In this document: one piece after another, positions 8,118-15,363 of the stretch
Layout of the letters: each line of letters starts with the position of its first letter
Numbering within the stretch: the stretch's first letter is position 1
NCBI GenBank assembly: GCA_009774735.1
Contig: VSOH01000001.1
Location: forward strand, 1 to 32,549
Origin: Clostridiales bacterium
GTDB lineage: Bacteria; Bacillota_A; Clostridia; Oscillospirales; Acutalibacteraceae
Direction of reading: 5' to 3'
DNA: 32,549 bases
The notes under the pieces: generated by a model
What the model was told of the DNA's origin: nothing
Databases searched by the model: none
The model's input: the letters and a program-made list of their open reading frames with translations, nothing else
Translations under genes and position numbers: made by a program

Positions 8118-8619
8118 AAAGCACCACCCTGTCACCTTCGTTTATACTGAATGGGGTCGGGAAATTATTTAAATTCATAATATCACTGACCGAGATATTA
8201 CATCTGCCTGCAATCTCAAAGGCATTTTCATTTTTTTCTGCAATTGTGTAATTTGTTTTTCTTTTGCTATATGTTTTGCTGCAGCTTTCAGTGAATACAA
8301 AATTATATTCTATGCTGCCTTTTCTGCAGTTTTTTGAATATGTAAATTCTGTCAGAAATGCATTAAGTCCCGCAGAAGAGGGGAGCATAAGCTCCCCCGC
8401 AGTTTTATCTTTCAGCATATGCTGAAGGTAAAGACACAGTTCCTCTGCATGATCATCAAAAAATTCACCCTTGCCACTGATTATAATAGGGTTTACAGAA
8501 ATATTTTCTGTTGCACTGCTGCCGCCGTAAATTCCTTTTGACTGAATGTTGGAGGAGATATTAATTTCTATTTCTCTTGGATTTGACGGGAACGTAAAAT
8601 CCTTGAATTTCATTTTCAT
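8107..8619 (-). CDS. LysM-domain tail protein XkdP-like
   Basis: 170 residues. The N-terminal domain (FKDFTFPSNPREIEINISSN, then EFFDDHAEELCLYLQHMLKDKTAGELMLPS and YSKNCRKGSIEYNFVFTE) matches the XkdP/gp53-like layout. The last 45 residues form a LysM domain (YTIAEKNENAFEIAGRCNISVSDIMNLNN, ending INEGDRVVLY). XkdP-type proteins join hub and tube in contractile tails and normally follow the tape-measure gene, which is absent here. GGAGG lies upstream inside the 30-codon ORF; ATG at 8619 or 8613 could start it. Confidence 0.82.
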   Translation of the reverse strand: MKMKFKDFTFPSNPREIEINISSNIQSKGIYGGSSATENISVNPIIISGKGEFFDDHAEELCLYLQHMLKDKTAGELMLPSSAGLNAFLTEFTYSKNCRKGSIEYNFVFTESCSKTYSKRKTNYTIAEKNENAFEIAGRCNISVSDIMNLNNFPTPFSINEGDRVVLYDN

Positions 8620-8625
8620 TTTATT

Positions 8626-8718
8626 TTAATTACCTCCTGAGCTTTTGTCATATCGTTTCTGGTCAAGCCTGATTATTTCACTTAATCTTTCTGCCGAATT
8701 GATTGAATCATGATCCAT
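8626..8718 (-). CDS. 30-residue ORF at the missing-tail junction
   Basis: A short ORF beginning MDHDSINSAERLSEIIRLDQ. Its ATG overlaps the upstream stop codon by one base (TAATG), and it contains the GGAGG that serves the LysM gene. The peptide is charged and helical, and I recognise no family. It occupies exactly the place where sheath, tube, chaperone and tape-measure genes should be. It may be a residual fragment of one of them or a genuine coupling peptide. Confidence 0.5.
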   Translation of the reverse strand: MDHDSINSAERLSEIIRLDQKRYDKSSGGN

Positions 8719-9116
8719 TACTCGTCACCTCCAAAATCAAATTTGTTATAAAAGGTTATGGAAGTTTTTAACATATACGCCTGTGTGTTCGTATCAGCGG
8801 TTATGTTTTCTGCTGATATTGAAGTGATGTTGTATTTTTCAACAGCGGTGCACAGCTTTGAAAAAAGCTTTGTAAGCTCACTGCTGTCCCATTTCAGGGG
8901 GCAGAATAAATCTGCCGATACGGTTAATTCACCTGCTTTGTATGGATAGTCAATCTGATATGGCTCCAGCTTTATTTCTTTGATTTTGATGGCTATATAG
9001 GCTTTTGTTATTTTTGTAGGTTTATCTTTGTTCGGATATGCTCTGATAATTTTTGCATTTTCTATGTTTCCGATACTGTTAATCAGCTCGTCAACAATTT
9101 TTTCGGTATTAATCAT
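8718..9116 (-). CDS. Probable tail-terminator / XkdJ-position protein
   Basis: 132 residues from ATG 9116, preceded by GGGTGA. Third small protein after the capsid gene, a place usually taken by the tail-completion or tail-terminator protein. The sequence (MINTEKIVDELINSIGNIEN, then YPYKAGELTVSADLFCPLKWDSSELTKLFSKLCTAVEKY) shows an alpha-beta pattern compatible with that fold, but I see no specific signature. The start overlaps the upstream stop by eight bases. Function is inferred from position only. Confidence 0.6.
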   Translation of the reverse strand: MINTEKIVDELINSIGNIENAKIIRAYPNKDKPTKITKAYIAIKIKEIKLEPYQIDYPYKAGELTVSADLFCPLKWDSSELTKLFSKLCTAVEKYNITSISAENITADTNTQAYMLKTSITFYNKFDFGGDE

Positions 9117-9459
9117 TGTCGTCACCCTTCAGCTTTCTGAGGATTCCGGTGTAAAATAGTACTTGATTATTTGCAATGACCTTGTCACGGTGCTTGAATT
9201 CATAGCTTTCACCGTCAAAGATAAGCAGTGCATCCTCTGTTAAATCAGTGATGGAATGATTGGCTGAACCTATGTACTGATAATATTCCATAAGACTGCC
9301 GCCAAGCTCGGTGAGCTTTTTTTCAAAATTCGAGCTTTTCTTTCGCCATAGAGGACGGAGTATTGCTTTAAATGGTACAGAACTCCATTCTCCGTCAGTT
9401 ATAATAACTGTTGCTCCTAAATTTTCGATTTCTTTTTGTATAATGTGCCGTGTGTTCAT
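9109..9459 (-). CDS. Head-closure / minor capsid protein-like
   Basis: 116 residues from ATG 9459, chosen because AAGGTGGTG precedes it; an upstream extension would run into the previous gene. The protein has WSSVPFKAILRPLWRKKSSNFEKKLTELGGSLMEYYQYIG and ends GESYEFKHRDKVIANNQVLFYTGILRKL, a layout like phage stopper or XkdH/XkdI proteins (beta barrel with a terminal YxxxxxxxxxxxxxxxYxxxxLR). It would close the portal after packaging. The assignment is moderate and positional. Confidence 0.62.
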   Translation of the reverse strand: MNTRHIIQKEIENLGATVIITDGEWSSVPFKAILRPLWRKKSSNFEKKLTELGGSLMEYYQYIGSANHSITDLTEDALLIFDGESYEFKHRDKVIANNQVLFYTGILRKLKGDDND

Positions 9460-9460
9460 A

Positions 9461-9811
9461 TTACACCACCTTAAAAGCAAAGACCGTATCTTTAAGCAGA
9501 TCACGGCAATCCTTAAATGCATCTTTCAAAAGCTTTTCTGCATTCTCAATAGCAGACGAATTTTTTGAATAGGATATGTCACCTGCTGAGAAAGAGCATA
9601 TATCATCCTTTTCTGAAAGGACAATACGATAAAATGCCTTAACTGCGCAAAGGTAAACAATACGATTGTTCTGAATGCTTTCGTCATTTTTTAAAAGCTG
9701 TTCTATGCTTTTTACTGCATTTTCAGTTATGCTGCTGTATTTTACTGTATCTTCTTCATCAATTCCAAGCAATACGGAGAGCTCTTTAATGACAGTATTG
9801 ATATTTGCCAT
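9461..9811 (-). CDS. Head-tail adaptor, gp6-like
   Basis: 116 residues directly downstream of the major capsid gene. It is mostly helical (ANINTVIKELSVLLGIDEED, then ENAVKSIEQLLKNDESIQNNRIVYLCAVKAFYRIVLSEKD). This matches the four-helix head-tail connector proteins such as HK97 gp6 and the XkdH position of PBSX, which assemble on the portal. The ATG follows GGACGG and the gene is complete. Its family is inferred from size, helical content and location. Confidence 0.65.
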   Translation of the reverse strand: MANINTVIKELSVLLGIDEEDTVKYSSITENAVKSIEQLLKNDESIQNNRIVYLCAVKAFYRIVLSEKDDICSFSAGDISYSKNSSAIENAEKLLKDAFKDCRDLLKDTVFAFKVV

Positions 9812-9823
9812 ATTGCACCGTCC

Positions 9824-10819
9824 TTAGTTAGTCAGTGTCAGAATTTTGATTGCATCACTGTAAATGACAGAAAAGCCTGTGATTGTTGAAATAGTTGCAC
9901 GTTCAAGCTGTCTGTCAATCAGCTTGTCAAATTCTGTAGTGATTCCGCCTGTCTGTACCTTTTCAAGAGCATAGTTTTTGTCCATTGCACAAACAGTGTT
10001 GTCATCAATGGCGGTTGACACAATGATCTTTGCACCGAAGGGAGTGGCTATATTGCCTGTTGCATGGAAATCAAGTCCTGCATTTGCATCCCTGAACTCA
10101 GGCATGGCAAGAATATCTCTCAGAGTCTTTTTGCTGACCATAAGCGTCGTCATATTAAACTGATTACAGCTTTCCCATAAATCCAGAAGATCGCCGAATG
10201 TCAGGCTTGTGTTGGTTGACTGAATTGCATTTATATTGTTTTCAGCTCCGATTGTTTCAATTGCCTGATAAAATTCACTTTTTGCTATGAAATCACCAAT
10301 CTGTTTTAAAACAGTTGTGAAGAGGTCAAGCTTCTGGAATTTAATTGCCTCGTAGGATGCAACAAGCATTTTACCATGCTTTTTAAGCTTAGTAAGCTTT
10401 TCGCTCAGATTAACTGTGAATTCAGGAAGACTCTGTCCTTCTTCAAGGTAATTAAGCTCAAAGTCATCAAGATTTAACTGTGTCATTACAGAACGATAAT
10501 CCATACTGTCAATTTCAGTTGTCGATGCAATTATTTCTTCAACTGAATCATTGTAATCAAGTCCTGTTCTTACTGCTCTTGATACATATTCAGGGAACAA
10601 TGCAGAAGACTCATTTGTTTTGAAGAATTTTGATACAGGGTCTGACTCAGCCCCCGAAACCTTGATGTCGAATCTTTTAAGCTGTCTTTCATATGCATCA
10701 AGTCCTTCAAGAGAGGTGCCTCTGTAGTTTTCAGAGGGGTCAAGCTCCTCCAATGCCGCTGTGAATGATTTGCCTGTAGTGTATAAGCTTTTTTCAAGTC
10801 TGATGTTGTCGAATGCCAT
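9824..10819 (-). CDS. Phage major capsid protein (HK97 fold, XkdG-like)
   Basis: 331 residues with AGGAGG before the ATG. The N-terminal 60 residues are charged (YERQLKRFDIKVSG) and may act as the scaffold or delta part. Next come VSKFFKTNESSALFPEYVSRAVRTGL and LEEGQSLPEFTVNLSEKLTKLKKHGKMLVASYEAIKFQKLDLF, which resemble the E-loop and spine helix of PBSX and phage capsids. The C-terminal A-domain contains TTLMVSKKTLRDILAMPEFRD and TPFGAKIIVSTAID, also typical. The frame is intact. It follows the protease gene at a 14-base gap. Confidence 0.85.
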   Translation of the reverse strand: MAFDNIRLEKSLYTTGKSFTAALEELDPSENYRGTSLEGLDAYERQLKRFDIKVSGAESDPVSKFFKTNESSALFPEYVSRAVRTGLDYNDSVEEIIASTTEIDSMDYRSVMTQLNLDDFELNYLEEGQSLPEFTVNLSEKLTKLKKHGKMLVASYEAIKFQKLDLFTTVLKQIGDFIAKSEFYQAIETIGAENNINAIQSTNTSLTFGDLLDLWESCNQFNMTTLMVSKKTLRDILAMPEFRDANAGLDFHATGNIATPFGAKIIVSTAIDDNTVCAMDKNYALEKVQTGGITTEFDKLIDRQLERATISTITGFSVIYSDAIKILTLTN

Positions 10820-10833
10820 AATTGTTAATCCTC

Positions 10834-11790
10834 CTAAATTTTAAATTGATTTACGCTTTTGTTTGATTTTTCTGTATTAAGCTGCAGGCAGACTGTGCTG
10901 TCTGCAGATTTTTTAAATGCCTTTTTGAATGCCAAAAGCTCCTTTGTTGTCATAACTTGTGCAACACTGCCGAAGGTATTTATATCCATATCCGGCATTG
11001 CTTTCGTGCAAAGGGTGATAACCTCCTTTGTGAGCGAGCTTTTGTATTCTCTGCCAAGCTCGGCTTCCGTATTAAGCTCTTCAAGCTCTGAAATCAAACT
11101 GTTTGCCTGTGCTTTTGTCAATACAATTTCACTGTCACAGCTTTTAAGACTTTTCATAATTGATGTCATGTCTGTTTTCTCTCCTTCAATATTAAAGTGC
11201 TTTGTCACTCCTGCTTCTCTCTGTGCAGGGACTGCAACAAAACTGAATTCGTATGCATCGCTTATGTTATCAAGAACGGAAAAAGCAGTTTTGTCGTCAT
11301 AGATTTTTCCGTTAATATGCTCACATAAGCCGTGTCTTTTGTCCTTGCCGCAGATTGAACAGGTGCTTGATTTTGCAGAGCAGGAGATTGAAACCTCTTT
11401 TTTTATTCCGGCCTCAATCTCGGTGATAAGTGGTTTGTTTTCGTCACTTTTCACCATGTATGCTTTTGCCCTCAGTTGGTAAAATTTCATACCATCAGCA
11501 GTCTTTTTGTCATAAACCTCCTCCAGCTCTGTTTCAAAAATCCTTGCTTTCTGGTTAGCGGCTTTCATTGAATGGTCAAAAATTCCTGTTTTGCCAACAA
11601 ATAAATCCTTAAGTGAGTTGAGCGCATTCAGTGAAAATCTTTCATAATCTCTGTCAATGTCATTGTTGCAGAGTATTACGCTGAAAATGTAAAGCTCGTC
11701 CGAACCGAATTGACTTCTTGTAAATTGATTGATTTTATCCAAATCACTATTTGATGTGCCGATACTTTTTTCAATATAACCCTGTGTCAT
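10834..11790 (-). CDS. XkdF-like prohead serine protease with zinc knuckle and scaffold tail
   Basis: 318 residues. The N-terminal domain resembles XkdF (peptidase S78-like): IDRDYERFS, then GKTGIFDHS with candidate catalytic H73, and KKEVSISCS with candidate catalytic S134 or S136. A four-ligand cluster follows (CSICGKDKRHGLCEH), and then DAYEFSFVAVPAQREAGVTK, which closes the protease fold. The last 110 residues are helical and charged, like a fused scaffold. It would cleave the scaffold and mature the capsid. It lies between portal and capsid genes with one base between the portal stop and its ATG, and GGAGGGAGG upstream. Confidence 0.8.
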   Translation of the reverse strand: MTQGYIEKSIGTSNSDLDKINQFTRSQFGSDELYIFSVILCNNDIDRDYERFSLNALNSLKDLFVGKTGIFDHSMKAANQKARIFETELEEVYDKKTADGMKFYQLRAKAYMVKSDENKPLITEIEAGIKKEVSISCSAKSSTCSICGKDKRHGLCEHINGKIYDDKTAFSVLDNISDAYEFSFVAVPAQREAGVTKHFNIEGEKTDMTSIMKSLKSCDSEIVLTKAQANSLISELEELNTEAELGREYKSSLTKEVITLCTKAMPDMDINTFGSVAQVMTTKELLAFKKAFKKSADSTVCLQLNTEKSNKSVNQFKI

Positions 11791-11791
11791 A

Positions 11792-12913
11792 TCAAACCTC
11801 CCTCCTTATTTTTTCAGCCTGCGCAAGATAAAGCTCTGCTCTTGCGCTTTCGCACTGATCCTGCAGTGTTATGTCATCCCAAATGATATTCAGATTACTG
11901 CCGATTCCGTTAACTGCAAGGTAAATATTTCCTATTTTTTTGATAATCGGTGTGAGTATTCTGCGGTATGTCTCAAGCTCGGTTGTAAGAATATCCGCCT
12001 GTTGTGTGCTCATTCTTTCTGTTGACGACCAGCTAAGTCCAAGCATAAACGGCGGCAGTCCTGTTTTTGCAACAATCTGTTCAAGAAGCTGTCTTACAGG
12101 TATTTCACTGTTCAGTATTTTGTTGTCTGCACCGATTACCTCTATGCTCACATCACCAACAGCTACAAAATCCTTTACTTTTTGTGCGTTCATAGCTTCC
12201 TGCCAGGCATCGGCAATTGCTGTCGCTTTTGCCTGGGCATCTGTGTTGTCGGTATCATTGCTTCCCGGTCTGCACACAACAGCATATCTTATGTTGCCTG
12301 CATGTTCCCAGTTCTGACCTATGGTGTTGTAAATCTTCATCAGTATATCGCTGATAAATGGTAAACCTTCAAGCAGGCTCGTTCCGCATAAATCTCTTGG
12401 TTTAGGGTTAAGAACTGAATATAAAATAAGCTGCGGATTGACAATTTTATCTCTGTTGTTATAGAAATCAATGTCAATACCATTGTTGCTTCTTTTCAGC
12501 TCAATGCTTTCAAGCTCACTGTTGTAAAGGGCATAAATACCGCTGTCATTCAGTACAATCTCACCAATGGCAGTGCCGAAGGTTAAAAGCTGGTTTAAGT
12601 AATTTGAAATGAATGCCGACAGCCCCTGTTGGTTTCCGCCTACGTTTATGCTGTCAAAATAGCTGTTAATCTGTAAATCAAGTGTGTCATTTCCCGTTTC
12701 AAAATGAAAACCGCCTGTCAGTCTTATGATTTTATGAATAGCTGAATCAATTATCGGTACGGCTTGCCTTAATTCCTGATACACTCTTGACATACTGTTC
12801 ATAGGCATATAAGTGCCAAGATTATAATACGGGTGCTTTGACATTGCTGATGTTTGGACTGCTCCTGCTGACAGTGCGCTCTCTTTCTTTTTCTTTAAAT
12901 TGAATACGCCCAA
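11792..12913 (-). CDS. Phage portal protein (PBSX/XkdE type)
   Basis: 373 residues. Portal dodecamers form the DNA gate of the capsid. Motifs include VYQELRQAVPIIDSAIHKI (N-terminal wing), LNQLLTFGTAIGEIVL (the common phage_portal FGxAxxEIV motif), DLCGTSLLEGLPFISDIL, and KTGLPPFMLGLSWSSTERMSTQQADIL, the stem-to-crown section. The start is TTG, supported by AAAGGA eight bases upstream; no nearby ATG fits. It is shorter than portals with long C-terminal crowns but complete for this family. It begins three bases after the large-terminase stop. Confidence 0.88.
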   Translation of the reverse strand: MGVFNLKKKKESALSAGAVQTSAMSKHPYYNLGTYMPMNSMSRVYQELRQAVPIIDSAIHKIIRLTGGFHFETGNDTLDLQINSYFDSINVGGNQQGLSAFISNYLNQLLTFGTAIGEIVLNDSGIYALYNSELESIELKRSNNGIDIDFYNNRDKIVNPQLILYSVLNPKPRDLCGTSLLEGLPFISDILMKIYNTIGQNWEHAGNIRYAVVCRPGSNDTDNTDAQAKATAIADAWQEAMNAQKVKDFVAVGDVSIEVIGADNKILNSEIPVRQLLEQIVAKTGLPPFMLGLSWSSTERMSTQQADILTTELETYRRILTPIIKKIGNIYLAVNGIGSNLNIIWDDITLQDQCESARAELYLAQAEKIRREV

Positions 12914-12916
12914 AGC

Positions 12917-14176
12917 CTAATTCCTTTCTACCGCAATGGTTACAAGGCTTTCGCTTTTTTGTTCCGTTTTCAGTACAGTTGAAACAAAGTATCGAATGTC
13001 GTCCATTGCATGGTCATTTTCTTTTTTCGGGGCATCTCTTTTTATGCTGCTGTCCCAGCGGTAAATTGAAAATTCTCTCAGTGTGTCACCGCAATTCGGA
13101 TAAAAGAATATTTCATCATTTTTCAGAGCCTGACAAACCCTGTTAATACCTGTCAGTACATCATTTTCTGCCTTGATTACTGTGAATTTTCCGTGCCGTC
13201 TGACAGTCTGAATAAATGATGCCGCCGAAGGGTCAATAATAAGTGCCGTAATCCTTTTACCGTCTGCCAGCTTTTCAAGCTGAGTATAATATTCCTCGTC
13301 TGTAAGCTGAACTCCCATGTCACGGCTGGAGTGATAGTATTCATCAATTCTGTACCATCCGTCACTGCTCCTGCCCCATAATCCCAAAGAAAAGGGATTG
13401 ACAGTTCCATAGTCACAGGATAGATAGTATTCACTGAATTTGTCATCACATCTTTTAACGTGACGGTTAAAGCTGAACATAGGGTAAACAAGACCATCGG
13501 CTGTTACCCATTTGCCCTCTACAAAGCGTTCGTAAAAGGCACCTGAGTAAAGATTTTTGTATCGGTTGATGACAGCTTTGGAAAGTGAAGGGTTGTCCTC
13601 CATGGTGAAATGAAGATAGAGCATATTTTTTTCATCACATTTTTTTATCCATTCCATATAGAACCAGTGGTATGGGTGTTCAGGATTGCAGTTGAAAAAG
13701 TATTTTGCATTTTCAAGTGAGCACCTTGCCAGTGCCTGCTCCACAAAGGAACGCGGCATAAGTGCAGCCTCATCAAGCATTATTCCCCCAAGGGTCATAC
13801 CCTGAATAAGTGATGCAGATGATTCATCCCTGCCGCCGAATAAATAAAATCTGTTTGTAACATTCTGTCTTGTTATTTCAAGATAGTTCCTGCTGATTTT
13901 GTAATTACAGATAAAGCCCAGCTCTGTAAGTACCGGCAAAAGCGGCGTTACAACATTTCTTCTTAGTGAGGCAATTGTTTTTCCGCAAAGGGCAAATGAG
14001 GTGTCCGTGAAGCTGTAAAATGCCCAGCATATGAATGAAAGACTCATACAAAGAGTTTTTCCGCTTCGCACTGCACCGTCGCATATGATTCCGTTTTTAT
14101 TTTTCATTTTGCTGCTTTTGCACCACCAGTTGAGCACTGCAAGCTGCTTGGGAGAAAATGGAACAAATTTATTCAT
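12917..14176 (-). CDS. Phage terminase large subunit (PBSX XtmB type)
   Basis: 419 residues from ATG 14176, whose ribosome-binding site GAGGGA lies upstream. It packages DNA into the prohead using ATP and cuts it. The ATPase half has Walker A GAVRSGKT (34-41), Walker B GIMLDE (131-136) and the coupling motif FNCNPEHPYHW. The nuclease half has the three RNase H-like acidic sites: D255 in LSCDYGTVNPF, D315 in IIDPSAASF, and D392/D393 in HAMDDIRYF. All catalytic residues are retained, so it is not an obvious pseudogene. An earlier non-ATG start would overlap the small subunit by more than 100 bases and is not favoured. Confidence 0.93.
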   Translation of the reverse strand: MNKFVPFSPKQLAVLNWWCKSSKMKNKNGIICDGAVRSGKTLCMSLSFICWAFYSFTDTSFALCGKTIASLRRNVVTPLLPVLTELGFICNYKISRNYLEITRQNVTNRFYLFGGRDESSASLIQGMTLGGIMLDEAALMPRSFVEQALARCSLENAKYFFNCNPEHPYHWFYMEWIKKCDEKNMLYLHFTMEDNPSLSKAVINRYKNLYSGAFYERFVEGKWVTADGLVYPMFSFNRHVKRCDDKFSEYYLSCDYGTVNPFSLGLWGRSSDGWYRIDEYYHSSRDMGVQLTDEEYYTQLEKLADGKRITALIIDPSAASFIQTVRRHGKFTVIKAENDVLTGINRVCQALKNDEIFFYPNCGDTLREFSIYRWDSSIKRDAPKKENDHAMDDIRYFVSTVLKTEQKSESLVTIAVERN

Positions 14177-14570
14177 AGCTGTTTCCCTCATATGCGTTTT
14201 CAGCTTTGCCGGTGCTGTTTTCCAATGCCTCATAAAATGACTTTGCCTGAGATTTGTCAGTTGTGCTGATAACCTGACCAAGCTTGTCAAGAGCTTTGAG
14301 CCTGTCGAAAAATTTGATTTCCATACCTCCGCCCTTTACTCTTTTGATTTCGCTTATGTTGAATAAATCAAGTTTTGGCAGCTTTTCAATGATGTCATCC
14401 TCGCTCTCAAAAAGCAGTGATACCGCATCCCGGATTTCACCAAAGGCTAAACGTCTTAAGCCTTCACTGACCTCTTTCTGGGTGATTTTCTTTTTTCTTG
14501 CCGTATAATCATCTCCTAACCGATATTTTGAAAGCCTTGCAGCTTTCTGTGCAGAAAAAAATCCCTGCAC
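14169..14570 (-). CDS. Terminase small subunit-like, probably N-terminally truncated
   Basis: 133 residues. The middle and C-terminal part match PBSX-type small terminases: VSEGLRRLAFGEIRDAVSLLF, then NISEIKRVKGGGMEIKFFDRLKALDKL. Full-length relatives have an N-terminal DNA-binding HTH of roughly a hundred residues that is missing here. The only start is a GTG inside the 3' arm of a terminator hairpin, without a convincing ribosome-binding site, and no ATG occurs before residue 82 or so. The upstream frame is open to about 14640 but holds no start. It overlaps the large-subunit ATG by eight bases. It may be a broken gene. Confidence 0.6.
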   Translation of the reverse strand: MQGFFSAQKAARLSKYRLGDDYTARKKKITQKEVSEGLRRLAFGEIRDAVSLLFESEDDIIEKLPKLDLFNISEIKRVKGGGMEIKFFDRLKALDKLGQVISTTDKSQAKSFYEALENSTGKAENAYEGNSYE

Positions 14571-14585
14571 TAACAGTGTGCAGGG
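14555..14585 (-). terminator. Intrinsic terminator facing into the phage-like cassette
   Basis: On the minus strand CCCTGCAC pairs perfectly with GTGCAGGG around a seven-base loop and is followed by A and seven T. It points in the direction of the cassette and lies over the presumed GTG start of the first gene. Transcription entering from upstream would be expected to stop here. Confidence 0.75.
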
Positions 14586-14681
14586 AGGATAATATAGCCA
14601 AAAACAGCTATTTTTTGGAACAAAAACAGTAAAAAATATTTATTTTTTTGATTTTATAGTTATTTTCAGCTATAGTTTATA

Positions 14682-14710
14682 TTGAATATCCGAATATAAT
14701 ATAGTATAAT
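14682..14710 (+). promoter_or_regulatory. Sigma-A type promoter for the DUF4190 gene
   Basis: TTGAAT (14682-14687), a 17-base spacer and TATAAT (14705-14710), followed 12 bases later by the ribosome-binding site AAGGAGGGG of the gene at 14736. An identical TTGAAT-17-TATAAT arrangement precedes the nitroreductase gene at 29667. Confidence 0.7.
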
Positions 14711-14735
14711 ATAAAAACGAAAAGGAGGGGATACT

Positions 14736-15245
14736 ATGTATTGTCCTAAATGCGGAACTTATATGGAAGAGGATAGTGTTCAGTGCGTAAATTGCGGTGA
14801 GACTGTTGTGAAAGAACAAACAAATCAAACAAATTATAATGATAATTATTATCAGCAGAGCGAGGGTTCATATTATAATCCACAGCCAAGCTCATCTCAA
14901 AGCTACTATCAATATGACAATCAGGTGAAGCAGGAGCAGATGATAGAACAAGGCTATAAGGATAAGCTGTCAACAGCGAACACGCTTGGTATTTTGTCTA
15001 TTATTTTAGGTATAATCTTTTCACCTATTGTAGGTATTATCTGTGGTGCAATTGGTATAAGCAAGGTGAACGAGGTTCCTGATTTTGCTCCATACACTCC
15101 GCTTGCTCAGGAAAAGGCAAGATGCAAAAAGCTCAATGTGTTAGGTATTGTAATTCCTGTTGTTCTTTGGGTAGTACTTATTGTGTTTATGTTTATTGCT
15201 GTGTTTGCGTTTGGTTTTGCGGCAACATCAGCAGCATTTTATTAA
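14736..15245 (+). CDS. Zinc-ribbon, DUF4190 membrane protein
   Basis: 169 residues. The N-terminus is a double CxxC zinc ribbon (MYCPKCGTYMEEDSVQCVNCGE) placed in the cytoplasm. A low-complexity linker rich in Gln, Tyr, Asn and Ser covers about residues 30-75. Two hydrophobic segments follow: ANTLGILSIILGIIFSPIVG and LNVLGIVIPVVLWVVLIVFM, the DUF4190 pattern. Proteins of this build are common in Firmicutes and of unknown function. It has its own promoter and a strong ribosome-binding site (AAGGAGGGG), and a terminator follows, so it is a single-gene unit next to the cassette end. Confidence 0.8.
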   Translation: MYCPKCGTYMEEDSVQCVNCGETVVKEQTNQTNYNDNYYQQSEGSYYNPQPSSSQSYYQYDNQVKQEQMIEQGYKDKLSTANTLGILSIILGIIFSPIVGIICGAIGISKVNEVPDFAPYTPLAQEKARCKKLNVLGIVIPVVLWVVLIVFMFIAVFAFGFAATSAAFY

Positions 15246-15260
15246 ATTTAATACAAAGAA

Positions 15261-15296
15261 AAATGCTTGTGGATTTATCCCACAAGCATTTTTTAT
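15261..15296. terminator. Terminator after the DUF4190 gene, probably bidirectional
   Basis: AAATGCTTGTGG (15261-15272) pairs with CCACAAGCATTT (15280-15291), with further T after it on the plus strand and a T-rich run on the minus strand. It may also serve the GH3 gene, which ends at 15364. Confidence 0.8.
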
Positions 15297-15363
15297 GATT
15301 ATATACGCTTTAATCCATAGTGGCGGATATTATCCGTCCGTGAAATATAATAAATAATATGAG

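Larger units (their letters stand above)
4479..14570 (-). mobile_element. PBSX-like phage structural cassette lacking sheath, tube and tape measure
   Basis: Sixteen contiguous minus-strand genes follow the order of the B. subtilis PBSX/skin late operon: xtmA, xtmB, xkdE, xkdF, xkdG, three connector genes, then xkdP, xkdQ, a spike gene, xkdS, xkdT, xkdU and a fibre gene. Genes overlap by 4-14 bases or are spaced by only a few, and no frame is broken. Between the connectors and xkdP there is only a 30-codon ORF where sheath (xkdK), tube (xkdM), chaperone (xkdN) and tape measure (xkdO) should lie. No integrase, repressor, holin, endolysin or obvious attachment repeat is present. By eye, base use resembles the flanking host genes, suggesting long residence. 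Function is inference: a remnant prophage or a domesticated particle. Confidence 0.85.

Noticed and set aside
10859..11302. Plus-strand ORF of 147 codons inside the protease gene
   Set aside because: It is antisense to a gene with clear protease motifs, has low-complexity Ser/Val/Leu composition, and no convincing ribosome-binding site.
4429..14600. Attachment-site direct repeats flanking the phage-like cassette
   Set aside because: No convincing shared direct repeat was found by eye between the two ends; both ends are marked only by unrelated hairpins.
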